Positions 23,196 through 34,728 of a stretch of 64,000 nucleotides of DNA are shown here, in pieces. A program made the position numbers and the translations under genes. The stretch's first letter is position 1. Every line of letters begins with the position of its first letter. Origin of the DNA: Symbiodinium natans (taxonomy: Eukaryota; Sar; Dinophyceae; Suessiales; Symbiodiniaceae); the NCBI GenBank assembly GCA_905221605.1, contig CAJNDS010002102.1:1169147-1233146 (forward strand). Reading direction: 5' to 3'. The notes beneath the pieces were generated by a model, which worked only from the letters and a program-made list of their open reading frames with translations, searched no databases and was not told where the DNA came from.

Positions 23196-25644
23196 TCAGC
23201 GGCGAGCCTCCTCAAGTTGCTTGCGGAGGCGGTCCACCTCGTCCTGGGGTCTTGGCTAGTCTACGGTCGTGCGTGGGCATGCGCCCGCGGTGGAGGCTTG
23301 ATTGATTTCTATGCCAATGCTGCGGTGCTAGAGTGCGTCTACTTGAGCTGTCACTGGCCACCCTTGCACTAGTAACATGCCTGCGGCCAATTCCGAGGGG
23401 GCAAGTCCCTGAAACAAGTCAGGAGAGTAGAATCTGCGCTTCTTGCCAGGACAGAAGATCCCTGGAGCGCAATTGAGCTTTCGAATCCCACAAAGAGGGG
23501 TCCTGATCTTCGGCGAGCGCAGCCTCCTGCTGCTTGGCCCATCCGCTCAATGACTCCTGCACATCCACTCCGGCTTGCTCGTACCTTGTGGCATCGTCAC
23601 GGTCCATGGAAACTAAGACATTGCTGAGAGAAGGTTGCCCCGTGGAGAGCTGACAAGCCAAGTTGCTCCTTGTTCCACTCGTCGAAGGCCTTCTCGGCCT
23701 CCTTCACGGTCTCGAAGACGCCCAGGAGGTACTTGTTGCCGAAGGAGTCGATCGCCTCGGACTTGTAGAGCTTCTCCGCAGTACCCCAGTTGTGCTTGAA
23801 CCTGGCGTTCAAGATGCGGGAGTTGCTTTTAACATTTCACCTTCTCTGAGAATTGAAAAGATGTCCAGTTGCTAAGGCTCCCGCTCACCCTCGAGGACGG
23901 CAGGGATCTTGGCCAAGTCGGCGAGCATCTCCTCGTCCAGAGGCGGCATGGGCGTGTCGGAGTACTTGGGCATGACCTTGAAGATCTCCTTGACGATGTC
24001 CGCCTGGCAAAAAGCACAACAACGACACAGCTACAACGCTCAGCTCTATGCCCACCGCGCGCGCTCCCAGCCTTGGTCTTGCCGGCCACCTTCTTCTGGG
24101 AACGGAAGAAGGCCTTCAGGTCCTCCACCTTCTTCTCGTTGGCCTCCCGGGCCTCGTAGTACGGCCCGATGAGATCGGTCGCCGTCTTCAGGAACTCCTC
24201 TGGCGCAGTCCTGGTGTTGAACTCCTTGACCTCCGCCTCGGAATGGTTCGCCTTGTAGTCCTCGATCTCCTGTGCCACACCCACGCAGTAGTCTACGCGA
24301 GGCATGTCATGTCATGTAACTTTGGCACTCTCCGCATTATGCAAACTGCAGTGCGAAATCTGAGAGCGGGTAATTTGAGCAAACCTGAACACTATAGTCA
24401 CGAGCCCAGAAGCTATAACCAACGTCGACACTGTCTACACGCACATGTGCACATCTGGCGGAAGCAAGCGGGCTCCTGCGCCAGCGCCAAAGCCTTCTGG
24501 GCGAGGCGCTCGTGCAAGACCCGGGGGAACCTCACCTTGAAGTCGTCGGAGGGCGGGTTCTCCTTCAGCATCTTGTCGATCTCACCCTTCAGCTCTTTCG
24601 GGGCGCTGCTGGCGCTGTTGGCCTTGGAGATGAAGTCGTGGACCTTCTCCGCGGTGTCCTTGGAGAACTTGTAGGCGTCCTCAAAGGGGGCGCTGTCGGA
24701 GACCTCCTTGTCCTCGGCCTCGGCCACGCGCGCCTTCATGGACGCGTACATCCAGCGGCGGTCGGCGTCGCGGTCGATCTCCACGACGCGTCGCTTCAGG
24801 CCGAAGTCGTAGGAGACCAGGGCCGCCTTGTTCTTCAGAGCATCGTAGTCTGGAGTCCGCTGCTCCGCGTCCTGCATCAGGGGCACGGTAGTCTGGCGTC
24901 CTTTCTGTGATTGCTACAAGAACATGCGGGAGATCCCGGGGCCTTCTTGTAGTCATCCTTCTCCTGAGCGCTTGACTCAACAGCAAGTGTTAGAAGATGG
25001 GGAAAGCCCAAAGCACCGCTTCGTAATTAAAAGATAAGGACTCTTTACATGCTGCAAGACAACGTGCATGATTCCGGAGCTTTCCTGGCTTTCCTGCACA
25101 AGGACTCACTGTGCGCCCAAGCATCGTTGTCGAAGAACTTCTTGAGGACCTTGGCGAAGGACTGGATCTTCTCCTCTGGCAGGTCCTGGCTGAAGGTGTC
25201 GCTCTTGCGGAACTTCTTGTCGAACTCGTTCTGCGCCTGCTTCAGGATCAAAGCTTGCTCATCCTTGCTCAGGGAATCCTTCCAGGCGTAGAAGTCATCC
25301 TTGAAGCCTCGCATGGCCGTTCGGCTCTGCCGCGAAGACGCCGGCGCAGTGCCAGTCAGGAAGGAGGTCCTCATGTCTTGCGATGTGAAGCATGACGCCG
25401 TGCTCGACTGCGCAGGACTATGCGTGACATTCCGCTAGCGTCGCTACTTTTATTGCTCCCATGTTCCCACTTAAGATGTGCGACTTGGGCAACCTCACCT
25501 CCTTAAGTAGTTGAAGCGTCATACGTCCAGCCGTAACACCGCGTTTGTTGCATGCCAAAGGCTCTGCTGGGATCCCAGGAGCGAGACCAGAAGCCAGGAG
25601 GAGCCAGCGAGCAGCAAAGATGATAAAAGCCGAGACTGCGTCAT
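23196..25644 (-). CDS. array copy 5 of the nine-exon gene
   Basis: Exons: 25568-25644, 25123-25369, 24943-24963, 24470-24871, 24072-24269, 23885-24003, 23667-23801, 23503-23584, 23196-23243; 442 aa. The intron between exons 7 and 8 is short (82 bp) and shares the stretch GCTGAGAGAAGG-like sequence with copies 8 and 9. Exon 3 and its flanks belong to the copy 1/6/7/8 type (GAGAAGGATGACTACAAGAAG, GC donor). The leader reads MTQSRLLSSLLLAGSSWLLV. Same unknown product. Confidence 0.85.
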
Positions 25645-25813
25645 CCCTGGGGACAGGGGGGGGACAGGGCTCTATAGGCATCTAGTCTGGCAACCCTTTG
25701 CACCTTTGCCATGATGCCTATGCCGCACCCTGACGTGCATCGATCCCTGTTCAGGGTGACCAGTGCTTAGCCAAGCGTCTGGACCAAGGCGATTCTCTGA
25801 GTAAGGTCTGCTG

Positions 25814-25834
25814 CTTGGGCCAAAAATCCTGAAG
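25814..25834 (-). other. spliced-leader-like remnant upstream of copy 5
   Basis: Plus-strand CTTGGGCCAAAAATCCTG, 170 bp upstream of the ATG; GCCAAAA core kept. Confidence 0.45.
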
Positions 25835-26249
25835 TCATCGGTCTGATGCTCGCCTGCTATGTTGCGCTGAGTCGTTCTTGGCCCTTTGGGGTTTCCCAAA
25901 CACCCGAAGCAGGGGGGGGATCCCTTCTTGGAGGGTCTTGGTGTAGGGATGCACTGCAACTTGTTTGACGCAGGCCCTAACTTTTTGGAAGCTAACTCCT
26001 TCCGCCACAGCAACGTTAACTAGACAATGACTCTGCGTCCTCCACAGGCAACGCTTCTAGAATGAATTTAACGACGATGCCACCTGAATGGACTGAATGC
26101 GGCCCTCGTGGTTCATGCTCATGACGCAACTGCACAAGGAACAAATGTGGGAGGGGGGATCTGTTTGCTGTTAGGGTGGTTATTTAGCATCCGCCGCAAT
26201 CAGCCATCATGTTCCTTTTCTTGGCCCTCGCAGTCAAAAACTGTCAATC

Positions 26250-26261
26250 GCGCTCGAGCGC
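26250..26261. promoter_or_regulatory. 3'-flank palindromic element, copy 6
   Basis: Perfect GCGCTCGAGCGC followed by ATGCTTGGGTGAAGAACTGA; about 535 bp past the stop of copy 6. Confidence 0.6.
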
Positions 26262-26795
26262 ATGCTTGGGTGAAGAACTGATAAGGCCGCCGCATAAGAT
26301 TGCAAAGCGCCTGAGGGTCTCACGAGCCGGTACAAATACGTGCTACGGTGCCCAGTTGCGTCGATCTTCGAGACACTGGGGCTTGTCCCTCCACAGCAGG
26401 CCGTGATCTGGTTGGGTGACGGTTGAATCTGTCTCCAATGCGGCACCCTTCTTATGTAATTAGCACTTTTCCTCGATGTCGCATCCATGCTGTCTGAACT
26501 TTGTCAACCAACCCTTTGCAGCATGAAGATTGCCTAATGAGCACACCCTTTTTTCCACAACGGAAGGAGGAGGAGCCTGACTGAACTGATTAGCCGAGCT
26601 TGGGGGGTGCCTAAGTTTTGAATAGTTACCCCATCGGCACAATCGACTGTGTGATGTATGATGTAGTCTACACGCAGAGGTTTCTCCGGGCCTTGTGGCT
26701 GTTTCCGATAATGCTTGATAAACAGTCGATATGTTGGGGAAAAGATCTCACAAACCGCTGTGGGCCTGAAATGCAAGCTCGGTGGCTTTCCTGCC

Positions 26796-29410
26796 TCAGC
26801 GGCGTGCCTCCTCAAGTTGCTTGCGGAGGCGATCCACCTCGTCCTGGGAGGGCAGGCCGCGGTGACGTCATGGGTTTTGGATATGTTGTGGCATTGTGAC
26901 TTGTGAAGTCTTGGTTGCGCTATACATGGGTGCCCATTTCTGCTTCATGGGTCTTCTATAACCCCCCGACCCCCAAAGAAGGGCAATAAGGGCGTTGCGC
27001 TTTTCTTTGTGAAGAGGGTGCATGTTGATGCCACAGATACTCCGTGCGTACGAGGCACACGAGGCGCTTCTCAAAGCATCATTAATGCGTTTCAGTAGCT
27101 CTGGGTGTGCAGTTGTCATGTGCTTGCACCCTCACCCTCGACCCACAACCTTCGGGTTGTAATCTCCGCTATCATCGCTTTGGCATGCATTGTGCACCTG
27201 TCGTCGGGGTGTCCTGGTCTTCGGCCAGCGCCGCCTCCTGCTGCTTCGCCCAGCCGCTCAGGGACTCCTGGACATCCACTCCGGCTTGCTCGTACCTTGC
27301 AACTCAGCGCTTTGCTGCGTGATCCCGGAGGCATGAGGTCAGGATGTCCCCGCCCCCCCCCCCCCCCCCCCCCCGCGACACTCGGGGCCTTTTATTCCTT
27401 CTTAGGCCCTATTTGCTCCGTCCAACCACGTCAAATGTTTGGATCCAGGGCGCTCTTTGTTCCACTCGTCGAAGGCCTTCTCGGCCTCCTTCACGGTCTC
27501 GAAGACGCCCAGGAGGTACTTGTTGCCGAAGGAGTCGATGGCCTCGGACTTGTAGAGCTTCTCTGCGGTACCCCAGTTGTGCTTGAACCTGGCGTCCAGG
27601 ATGGCAGGAATTGCTTCAAGCAATTTAGCCTCTGAACACACAACCAGTTGCTAAGGCTGCCGCTCACCCTCGAGGACGGCAGGGATCTTGGCCAAGTCGG
27701 CGAGCATCTCCTCGTCCAGAGGCGGCATGGGCGTGTCGGAGTACTTGGGCATGACCTTGAAGATCTCCTTGACGATGTCCGCCTGGCAAAAAGCACAACA
27801 ACGACACAGCTACAACGCTCAGCTCTATGCCCACCGCGCGCGCTCCCAGCCTTCGTCTTGCCGGCCACTTTCTTCTGGGAGCGGAAGAAGGCCTTCAGGT
27901 CCTCCACCTTCTTCTCGTTGGCCTCGCGGGCCTCGTAGTACGGCCCGATGAGATCGGTCGCCGTCTTCAGGAACTCCTCTGGCGCAGTCCTGGTGTTGAA
28001 CTCCTTGACCTCCGCCTCGGAATGGTTCGCCTTGTAGTCCTCGATCTCCTGTGCCCAACCCACGCAGTCGTCTACGCGAGCACTAACGAATCATGTCATG
28101 TCATTTTGCGTGCTCTCTGCATGATGCAAACTGCAGTGCGAAATTTGACCGTGGGTAGTTTGAGCGAGCCGGAACACTACAGTCACGAGCCCAGAAACTA
28201 CAACCAACGTCTACACGCAGACATCGCCACAACAGCGGAAGCAAGCGGGCTCCTGCGCCAGCGCCAAAGCCTTCTGGGCGAGGCGCTCGTGCAAGACCCG
28301 GGGGAACCTCACCTTGAAGTCGTCGGAGGGCGGGTTCTCCTTCAGCATCTTGTCGATCTCACCCTTCAGCTCTTTCGGGGCGCTGCTGGCGCTGTTGGCC
28401 TTGGAGATGAAGTCGTGGACCTTCTCCGCGGTGTCCTTGGAGAACTTGTAGGCGTCCTCAAAGGGGGCGCTGTCGGAGACCTCCTTGTCCTCGGCCTCGG
28501 CCACGCGCGCCTTCATGGACGCGTACATCCAGCGGCGGTCGGCGTCGCGGTCGATCTCCACGACGCGTCGCTTCAGGCCGAAGTCGTAGGAGACCAGGGC
28601 CGCCTTGTTCTTCAGAGCATCGTAGTCTGGAGTCCGCTGCTCCGCGTCCTGCATCAGGGGCACAGTAGTCTGGAGTCCTTTCTGTGATTGCTACAAGAAC
28701 ATGCGGGAGATCTCGGGGCCTTCTTGTAGTCATCCTTCTCCTGAGCACTTGACTCAACAGCAAATTTTAGAAGATGGGGAAAGCCCAAGCACCGGTTCGT
28801 AATCAAAAGATAAGGACTCTTTACATTCTGCACGGCAACGTGCATGATTCCGGAGCTTTCCTGGCTTTCCTGCACAAGAACTACTCGTGCATCCGGGCAT
28901 CGTTGTCGAAGAACTTCTTGAGGACCTTGGCGAACGACTGGATCTTCTCCTCTGGCAGGTCCTGGCTGAAGGTGTCGCTCTTGCGGAACTTCTTGTCGAA
29001 CTCGTTCTGCGCCTGCTTCAGGATCAAAGCTTGCTCATCCTTGCTCAGGGAATCCTTCCAGGCGTAGAAGTCATCCTTGAAGCCTCGCATGGCCGTTCGG
29101 CTCTGCCGCGAAGACGCCGGCGCAGTGCCGGTCAGGAAGGAGGTCCTCACGTCTTGCGACGTGATACTCGACTGCTCAGGACTATCTGCGGCATTCCGCT
29201 AGCATCGCTACTCTTTTTGCACGCATGTGCCCTCGTAAGATGTCCAACATGGGCAACCTCCGCTGCTTATTTGAAGTGCATTTGAAGAGCCCCATGTTCA
29301 GCCACACCGTGATTTGCGTGCCAAAGGCTCTGCTGGGATCCCAGAAGCGAGACCAGAAGCCAGGACGAGGCAGCAAGCAGCAAAGACGGCAAAATCCGAG
29401 ACTGCGTCAT
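26796..29410 (-). CDS. array copy 6 of the nine-exon gene
   Basis: Exons: 29334-29410, 28899-29145, 28720-28740, 28247-28648, 27851-28048, 27664-27782, 27454-27588, 27214-27295, 26796-26843; 442 aa. Intron 6 is of the second type, with GGAATTGCTTCAAGCAATTT, shared with copies 9 and 10, while introns 2-3 match copies 1, 5, 7 and 8. The long intron 7 contains a poly-C run of about 22 (27353-27374), a likely place for length error. Exon 2 has one substitution giving KIQSFANVL at the position where other copies read KIQSFAKVL? The base change (GAACGACTGG in place of GAAGGACTGG on the plus strand) is direct; it replaces Phe/Ser-region codon wording only slightly. Confidence 0.8.
27353..27374. repeat. 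poly-C run
   Basis: About 22 consecutive C in intron 7 of copy 6. The matching place in copies 1, 2 and 4 has a shorter C-rich tract. Confidence 0.9.
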
Positions 29411-29581
29411 CCCTGGGCTGCGTGACTTCGGGAAAAGGCTTCAGGTTGTTTTTAAAGCCTCTTGGTGCTTGTAATTGCTTGTGTGAGACAACAACGATCC
29501 ACTCACAACGGGCTCACGAATTGGCCAAGTGGCTCAAGCAAGCGGTCGAAACCTTTCCAGGGCAAGATCCTGCTCTATGCA

Positions 29582-29602
29582 CTTGGGCCAAAATTCCTGG
29601 GC
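29582..29602 (-). other. spliced-leader-like remnant upstream of copy 6
   Basis: Plus-strand CTTGGGCCAAAATTCCTGGG, same as at copy 3; 172 bp upstream of the ATG. Confidence 0.5.
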
Positions 29603-29672
29603 GACATCGCTCATGCACCTCGTGCTGGCGAATGTTGCGAGGACAAAGGATGCCAGATGCTGTGCAACACAA

Positions 29673-29674
<2 letters not shown>

Positions 29675-29714
<40 letters not shown>
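29675..29714. repeat. (AC)n microsatellite
   Basis: About 19 AC units in the spacer between copies 6 and 7. Confidence 0.95.
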
Positions 29715-29718
<4 letters not shown>

Positions 29719-29821
29719 GCTTACACTTGAAACAAGAACACAGACATAGACACGGACACGGACGCAGGCGCAATTCAATGCGTCTTTCCGGAATGCGGCC
29801 TCTGGTCAAAAACCACTAATT

Positions 29822-29833
29822 GCGCCCGAGCGC
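29822..29833. promoter_or_regulatory. 3'-flank palindromic element, copy 7
   Basis: GCGCCCGAGCGC, one mismatch from the palindrome, followed by GTGCATCCACGAAGAACTGG; about 480 bp past the stop of copy 7. Confidence 0.5.
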
Positions 29834-30314
29834 GTGCATCCACGAAGAACTGGTGAGGCAGCTATTGCGTTGATACTCCTCTGGAAGTGAGGAGAACCTA
29901 TTCAGAATATCTTGACTTTCCTGATGTTGCCCAGTATCGGTCTTCCAGATACTGGCAGAGGTTGTCTCCAGGCCCCCAGAGCGGCCAAGTTTCGGCAAGT
30001 GGAAAAACCCTTTCCTTTTAACTCGTAATGGGCACGGCGCCACTGAGCGCCCCCAGAACCCTGAATTTTGCTGAAGCCATGGGTGGGGGGGGGGGGGGGG
30101 GGGGCACTGCAGCACTGTGTGGACATGCCTCATACAGGAGTTGATGTGTTACCGAGATGTCTTGTCAACCTCCTTACTCCCGACTCATGAATCAGGGTGG
30201 AGGGGATGTTGGTGGCTGACGACTGGAAGCAAGGTATAGACTTACACTGCAGCCCCTTTAAGTGGCCGCTGTGGGAGAAAGTAGAGCTGCCTGGAGTTCA
30301 CTGAGCTTGGCCTC

Positions 30315-33272
30315 TCAGCGGCGTGCCTCCTCAAGCTGCTTGCGGAGGCGGTCCACTTCGTCCTGGCAGGGAGGTCTTGGGCATGGTGACCCCAATCAAA
30401 CACACGGGCCCGGCATTCGTTTTTTTAATTTTGGAAGCTTGTTACATTGTGCCGCAGCCATGCCCTTGTCTTTGGCGCAACCCGGTACAGTAAAGAAGGG
30501 CAGACTCAACAAGAAGGAACCTGCAGGTGCAGCCCAAACAGAGCTGCCCAGTACTGCACGTGCATCACCGGTCGGGATCAAAGTGTGCCGCTATTTGACT
30601 TTGGCGCAACGTAAGTTGCCGAAGCCACGACCACAAAGCAAAGCTGGTCAGCACAGTCACTTCACTGATGCTTCACTCTGACCTGCTGCACATTGGCACA
30701 ACATTTCCTAGCACGAGGGCCTGTGCTAACCGAGAATCAAACCTCAATTGGGGGAATCAAACACCAACTCCAAAGACGTCATAGGCAATCACAACTGTTC
30801 ACAAACATCTACATCTACATGCAAACATTGGCGTGTTGCTCAACAACCGATCATGCCGTATGCGCGTTGCACCCACATTGCTCGGACTGCAGGGGCTGCT
30901 CCAGGCAAATGCTTGCAAGCAAATACTTGTGGCAACCACACTGCTGTAGCTGCAAATACGGTCATGATTGGTCATCCTTTTGGAAGAAGTGTATCCTGCC
31001 CGCAATTCCGGAACAGCACTCCCTATGATCTTGGAACCCCTGTTAATCCTCTCCTGGTCTTCGGCAAGCGCCGCCTCCTGCTGCTTGGCCCAGCCGCTCA
31101 AGGACTCCTGCACGTCCACTCCGGCTTGCTCGTACCTTGGGTGGCTTCTTTGCAGTGGTCAAGAAAGTATTTTCTACCGATTAGGAAACAAATTGCGAAG
31201 CTTCCGAGAGCTTTCGAAGCAAATGCTGCGGTCCGAAATGCTCCTTGTTCCACTCGTCGAAGGCCTTCTCGGCCTCCTTCACGGTCTCGAAGACGCCCAG
31301 GAGGTACTTGTTGCCGAAAGAGTCGATCGCCTCGGACTTGTAGAGCTTCTCCGCGGTACCCCAGTTGTGCTTGAACCTGGCATTCAAGATGCGGGAGTTG
31401 CTTTTAACATTTCACCTTCATCGAGAATTGCAAAGATGGCCAGTTGCTAAGGCTCCCGCTCACCCTCGAGGACGGCAGGGATCTTGGCCAAGTCGGCGAG
31501 CATCTCCTCGTCCAGAGGCGGCATGGGCGTGTCGGAGTACTTGGGCATGACCTTGAAGATCTCCTTGACGATGTCCGCCTGGCAAAGCACAAAAAAACGA
31601 CACAGCTACAGCGCCCTAGAACACACTTGTACAGTACGCTACTACGCTCCTGGTGATCTCTGGCACTGATTTGACGCCACCGTGCACGCCCCCAGCCTTC
31701 GTCTTGCCGGCCACTTTCTTCTGGGAGCGGAAGAAGGCCTTCAGGTCCTCCACCTTCTTCTCGTTGGCCTCGCGGGCCTCGTAGTACGGCCCGATGAGAT
31801 CGGTCGCCGTCTTCAGGAACTCCTCTGGCGCAGTCCTGGTGTTGAACTCCTTGACCTCCGCCTCGGAATGGTTCGCCTTGTAGTCCTCGATCTCCTGTGC
31901 CCAACCCACGCAGTCGTCTACACGAGCACTAACGAATCATGTCATGTCACTTTGCGTGCTCTCTGCATGATGCCAACTGCAGTGCGAAATTTGACCGCGG
32001 GTAGTTTGCGCAAACCGGAACACTACAGTCACGAGCCCAGAAACCCAGAAACTATGACCAACGTCTACACGCAGACATCGCCCCAGCAGCGGAAGCAAGC
32101 GGGCTCCTGCGCCAGCGCCAAAGCCTTCTGGGCGAGGCGCTCGTGCAAGACCCGGGGGAACCTCACCTTGAAGTCGTCGGAGGGCGGGTTCTCCTTCAGC
32201 ATCTTGTCGATCTCACCCTTCAGCTCTTTCGGGGCGCTGCTGGCGCTGTTGGCCTTGGAGATGAAGTCGTGGACCTTTTCCGCGGTGTCCTTGGAGAACT
32301 TGTAGGCGTCCTCAAAGGGGGCGCTGTCGGAGACCTCCTTGTCCTCGGCCTCGGCCACGCGCGCCTTCATGGACGCGTACATCCAGCGGCGGTCGGCGTC
32401 GCGGTCGATCTCCACGACGCGTCGCTTCAGGCCGAAGTCGTAGGAGACCAGGGCCGCCTTGTTCTTCAGAGCATCGTAGTCTGGAGTCCGCTGCTCCGCG
32501 TCCTGCATCAGGGGCACGGTAGTCTGGCGTCCTTTCTGTGATTGCTACAAGAACATGCGGGAGATCCCGGGGCCTTCTTGTAGTCATCCTTCTCCTGAGC
32601 ACTTGACTCAACAGCAAATTTTAGAAGATGGGGAAAGCCCAAGCACCGGTTCGTAATCAAAAGATAAGGACTCTTTACATTCTGCACGGCAACGTGCATG
32701 ATTCCGGAGCTTTCCTGGCTTTCCTGCACAAGAACTACCCGTGCATCCGGGCATCGTTGTCGAAGAACTTCTTGAGGACCTTGGCGAAGGACTGGATCTT
32801 CTCCTCTGGCAGGTCCTGGCTGAAGGTGTCGCTCTTGCGGAACTTCTTGTCGAACTCGTTCTGCGCCTGCTTCAGGATCAAAGCTTGCTCATCCTTGCTC
32901 AGGGAATCCTTCCATGCGTAGAAGTCATCCTTGAAGCCTCGCATGGCCGTTCGGCTCTGTCGCGAAGACGCCGGCGCAGTGCCAGTCAGGAAGGAGGTCC
33001 TCAGGTCTTGCGACGTGAAGCATGACGCCGTGCTCGACTGCGCAGGACTATGCGTGACATTCCGCTAGCGTCGCTGCTTTTATTACTCCCATGTTCCCAC
33101 TTAAGATGTGCGACTTGGGCAACCTCACCTCCTGAAGTAGTTGAAGCGTCATATGTTCAGCCAACACCGCGTTTGTTGCATGCCAAAGGCTCTGCTGGGA
33201 TCCCAGGAGCGAGACCAGAAGCCAGGAGGAGCCAGCGAGCAGCAAAGATGATAAAAGCCGAGACTGCGTCAT
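30315..33272 (-). CDS. array copy 7 of the nine-exon gene
   Basis: Exons: 33196-33272, 32753-32999, 32574-32594, 32101-32502, 31697-31894, 31460-31578, 31242-31376, 31054-31135, 30315-30362; 442 aa. The last intron (30363-31053) is the longest of its kind, about 690 bp. Intron 5 is 118 bp, longer than the usual 68-69 bp, because of extra sequence at about 31615-31685. The 5' half, from intron 3 to exon 1, is close to copy 6 and, beyond exon 2, to copy 5. Same unknown product. Confidence 0.85.
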
Positions 33273-33704
33273 CCCTGACCTCCGTGACAGAGAGGAAGGG
33301 GAGGGTTTCATAGCTAGGTTTTGATGAAAGCATTGGCAGCCCCAGGGGACTCGGTGGGTTTAGTCGCTCACTCTCGCACGAGGCAGGCAAGGTCCGTTAG
33401 TCTGTGTAAGACAAAGGGATGAGATGTCCATGCCAAGCCACAGAGAAAGTAAAACCTATTCCCGCCCCTTCAGACCCAACTACTACATCGGCATCGACCT
33501 CATTCAGTGAAACAACTACTGTAGATATGTGTACATACCGTCACTTTGGACCAGACACGGTGGGTTTAGGGTTTAGGAAGCCTAGGTAGGGGTTTAGGGG
33601 TTGATTGGTTGACCTGTGCTACGCTCGCTTTGGCAGGCATCACATGTGGCCAAGCGGCTGAACCAAGGAACCAAACACGTTCCAAGTCAAGGTCCTGCTG
33701 GGCT

Positions 33705-33725
33705 CTTGAGCCAAAAATCCTGCAG
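33705..33725 (-). other. spliced-leader-like remnant upstream of copy 7
   Basis: Plus-strand CTTGAGCCAAAAATCCTGC keeps the first 12 bases of the leader's complement exactly (16 of 21 overall); 433 bp upstream of the ATG and directly next to telomere-like repeats. Confidence 0.55.
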
Positions 33726-33727
33726 AA

Positions 33728-33785
33728 GTCCTAAAACCTAAACCCTAAACCCTAAAGCCTAAACCCTGAACCCTAAACCCTGAAA
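33728..33785. repeat. interstitial telomere-like repeat
   Basis: Run of CCTAAAC/CCCTAAA units with some degenerate ones. A second run in the opposite orientation is at 34080-34123. Confidence 0.85.
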
Positions 33786-34161
33786 CCACAAACCCTATTT
33801 TTCGCGGCCCACAGCCCTTCGATAGGTTGAGACCGGCATCATGGATAATCATGTGCCAGGGGCATTGTCCAAGCGAACATAGTACGTTTGATCTGGTATC
33901 CCTGCCTCGGCCTAGCCTCAACTTCCACTTACCCAAGGTCACAATGTGAAACAACCGCAGCAACGGTCTCAAGCTGTCGGCGATTGAGGGCTTTAAGCTT
34001 GCAAGGCCTGGAGCTTCTTAGGGTTTAATCGCTCACACTCGGACAAGCCAGGCGAGGCACACAGGTTCCACAGTCTCTTCTTAGGGTTTAGGGTTTAGGG
34101 TTTAGGGTTCAGGGTTTAGGGTCTCTTCAAGGCTTTCTTGCTCCCAAAAATCTCTGCTGCT

Positions 34162-34173
34162 GCGCTCGAGCGC
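34162..34173. promoter_or_regulatory. 3'-flank palindromic element, copy 8
   Basis: Perfect GCGCTCGAGCGC followed by ATCCCATCTGTGAAGAACTG; about 555 bp past the stop of copy 8. Confidence 0.6.
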
Positions 34174-34728
34174 ATCCCATCTGTGAAGAACTGGCCAGGC
34201 ATCTGTTGCAAAAGTTTGCAAAGGACCCAGCAACGTCAAGAGCTAATCGGTGCATCGCACAAATTTGGCGACTCAGACACTCTCATGGAGTCTCGGTGCC
34301 CCGCTGAATCGGTCTTCGAGACAACGGGGGCTTCTCCAAAGCGGCAGAGGGCACAAATCTTGTGCACGAATGGATGGTTGTACACTATGTCGTACTCAGA
34401 GAAAAACAGTATATGCAAGTCTCGACGCTCTGCTATCACCCCAAAAAAACTTGCTGTCGCCACACGCCAAAGCTAGCTTATCGCATTGCTCCAGTGTCTG
34501 CTTCATGACCATGTTGACCAGTGTTCGGAACTAAAGGGCTGAAGCAAGTTGGACCGACTTAACGACCACCTTCCATATCCTCTAATGCCATATGGGGCAC
34601 CTCGATCTGGGGCCCTAAGCAATAAGCCCTAAACCCTTAAATAAACCCTGAAACCCTGAACGCTAATAAGCCTAAACCCTAGCAGCAACCACGTCTCGGA
34701 GGATCTTTGTAGCCACCTTGGAGCTGCC

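Larger units (their letters stand above)
25645..26795. other. spacer between array copies 5 and 6
   Basis: Intergenic, with a spliced-leader-like sequence at 25814 and the palindromic element at 26250. No gene recognised. Confidence 0.55.
29411..30314. other. spacer between array copies 6 and 7
   Basis: Shortest spacer. Holds a spliced-leader-like sequence (29582), an (AC)n microsatellite (29675-29714), the 3'-flank element in variant form (29822) and a poly-G run (30085-30104). No gene recognised. Confidence 0.6.
33273..34728. other. spacer between array copies 7 and 8, with telomere-like repeats
   Basis: Intergenic. TAAACCC runs at 33728-33785, TTTAGGG runs at 34080-34123 and scattered units near 33560-33600 and 34615-34680. 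A spliced-leader-like sequence (33705) and the palindromic element (34162) are listed separately. No gene recognised. Confidence 0.6.

Noticed and set aside
27827..28687. Plus-strand 286-codon open frame (and similar ones in every copy)
   Set aside because: It is the antisense of exons 5 and 4 and their intron. The minus-strand exons have coherent splice sites and protein character; the plus frame is a shadow of their codon bias.
26796..29410. A residue change in exon 2 of copy 6 (plus strand GAACGACTGG where other copies have GAAGGACTGG)
   Set aside because: It is a single substitution that changes Ser-Phe context to KIQSFAN-like wording at most and does not break the frame; I attach no functional meaning, and the remark in the copy 6 entry should be read only as a base difference.
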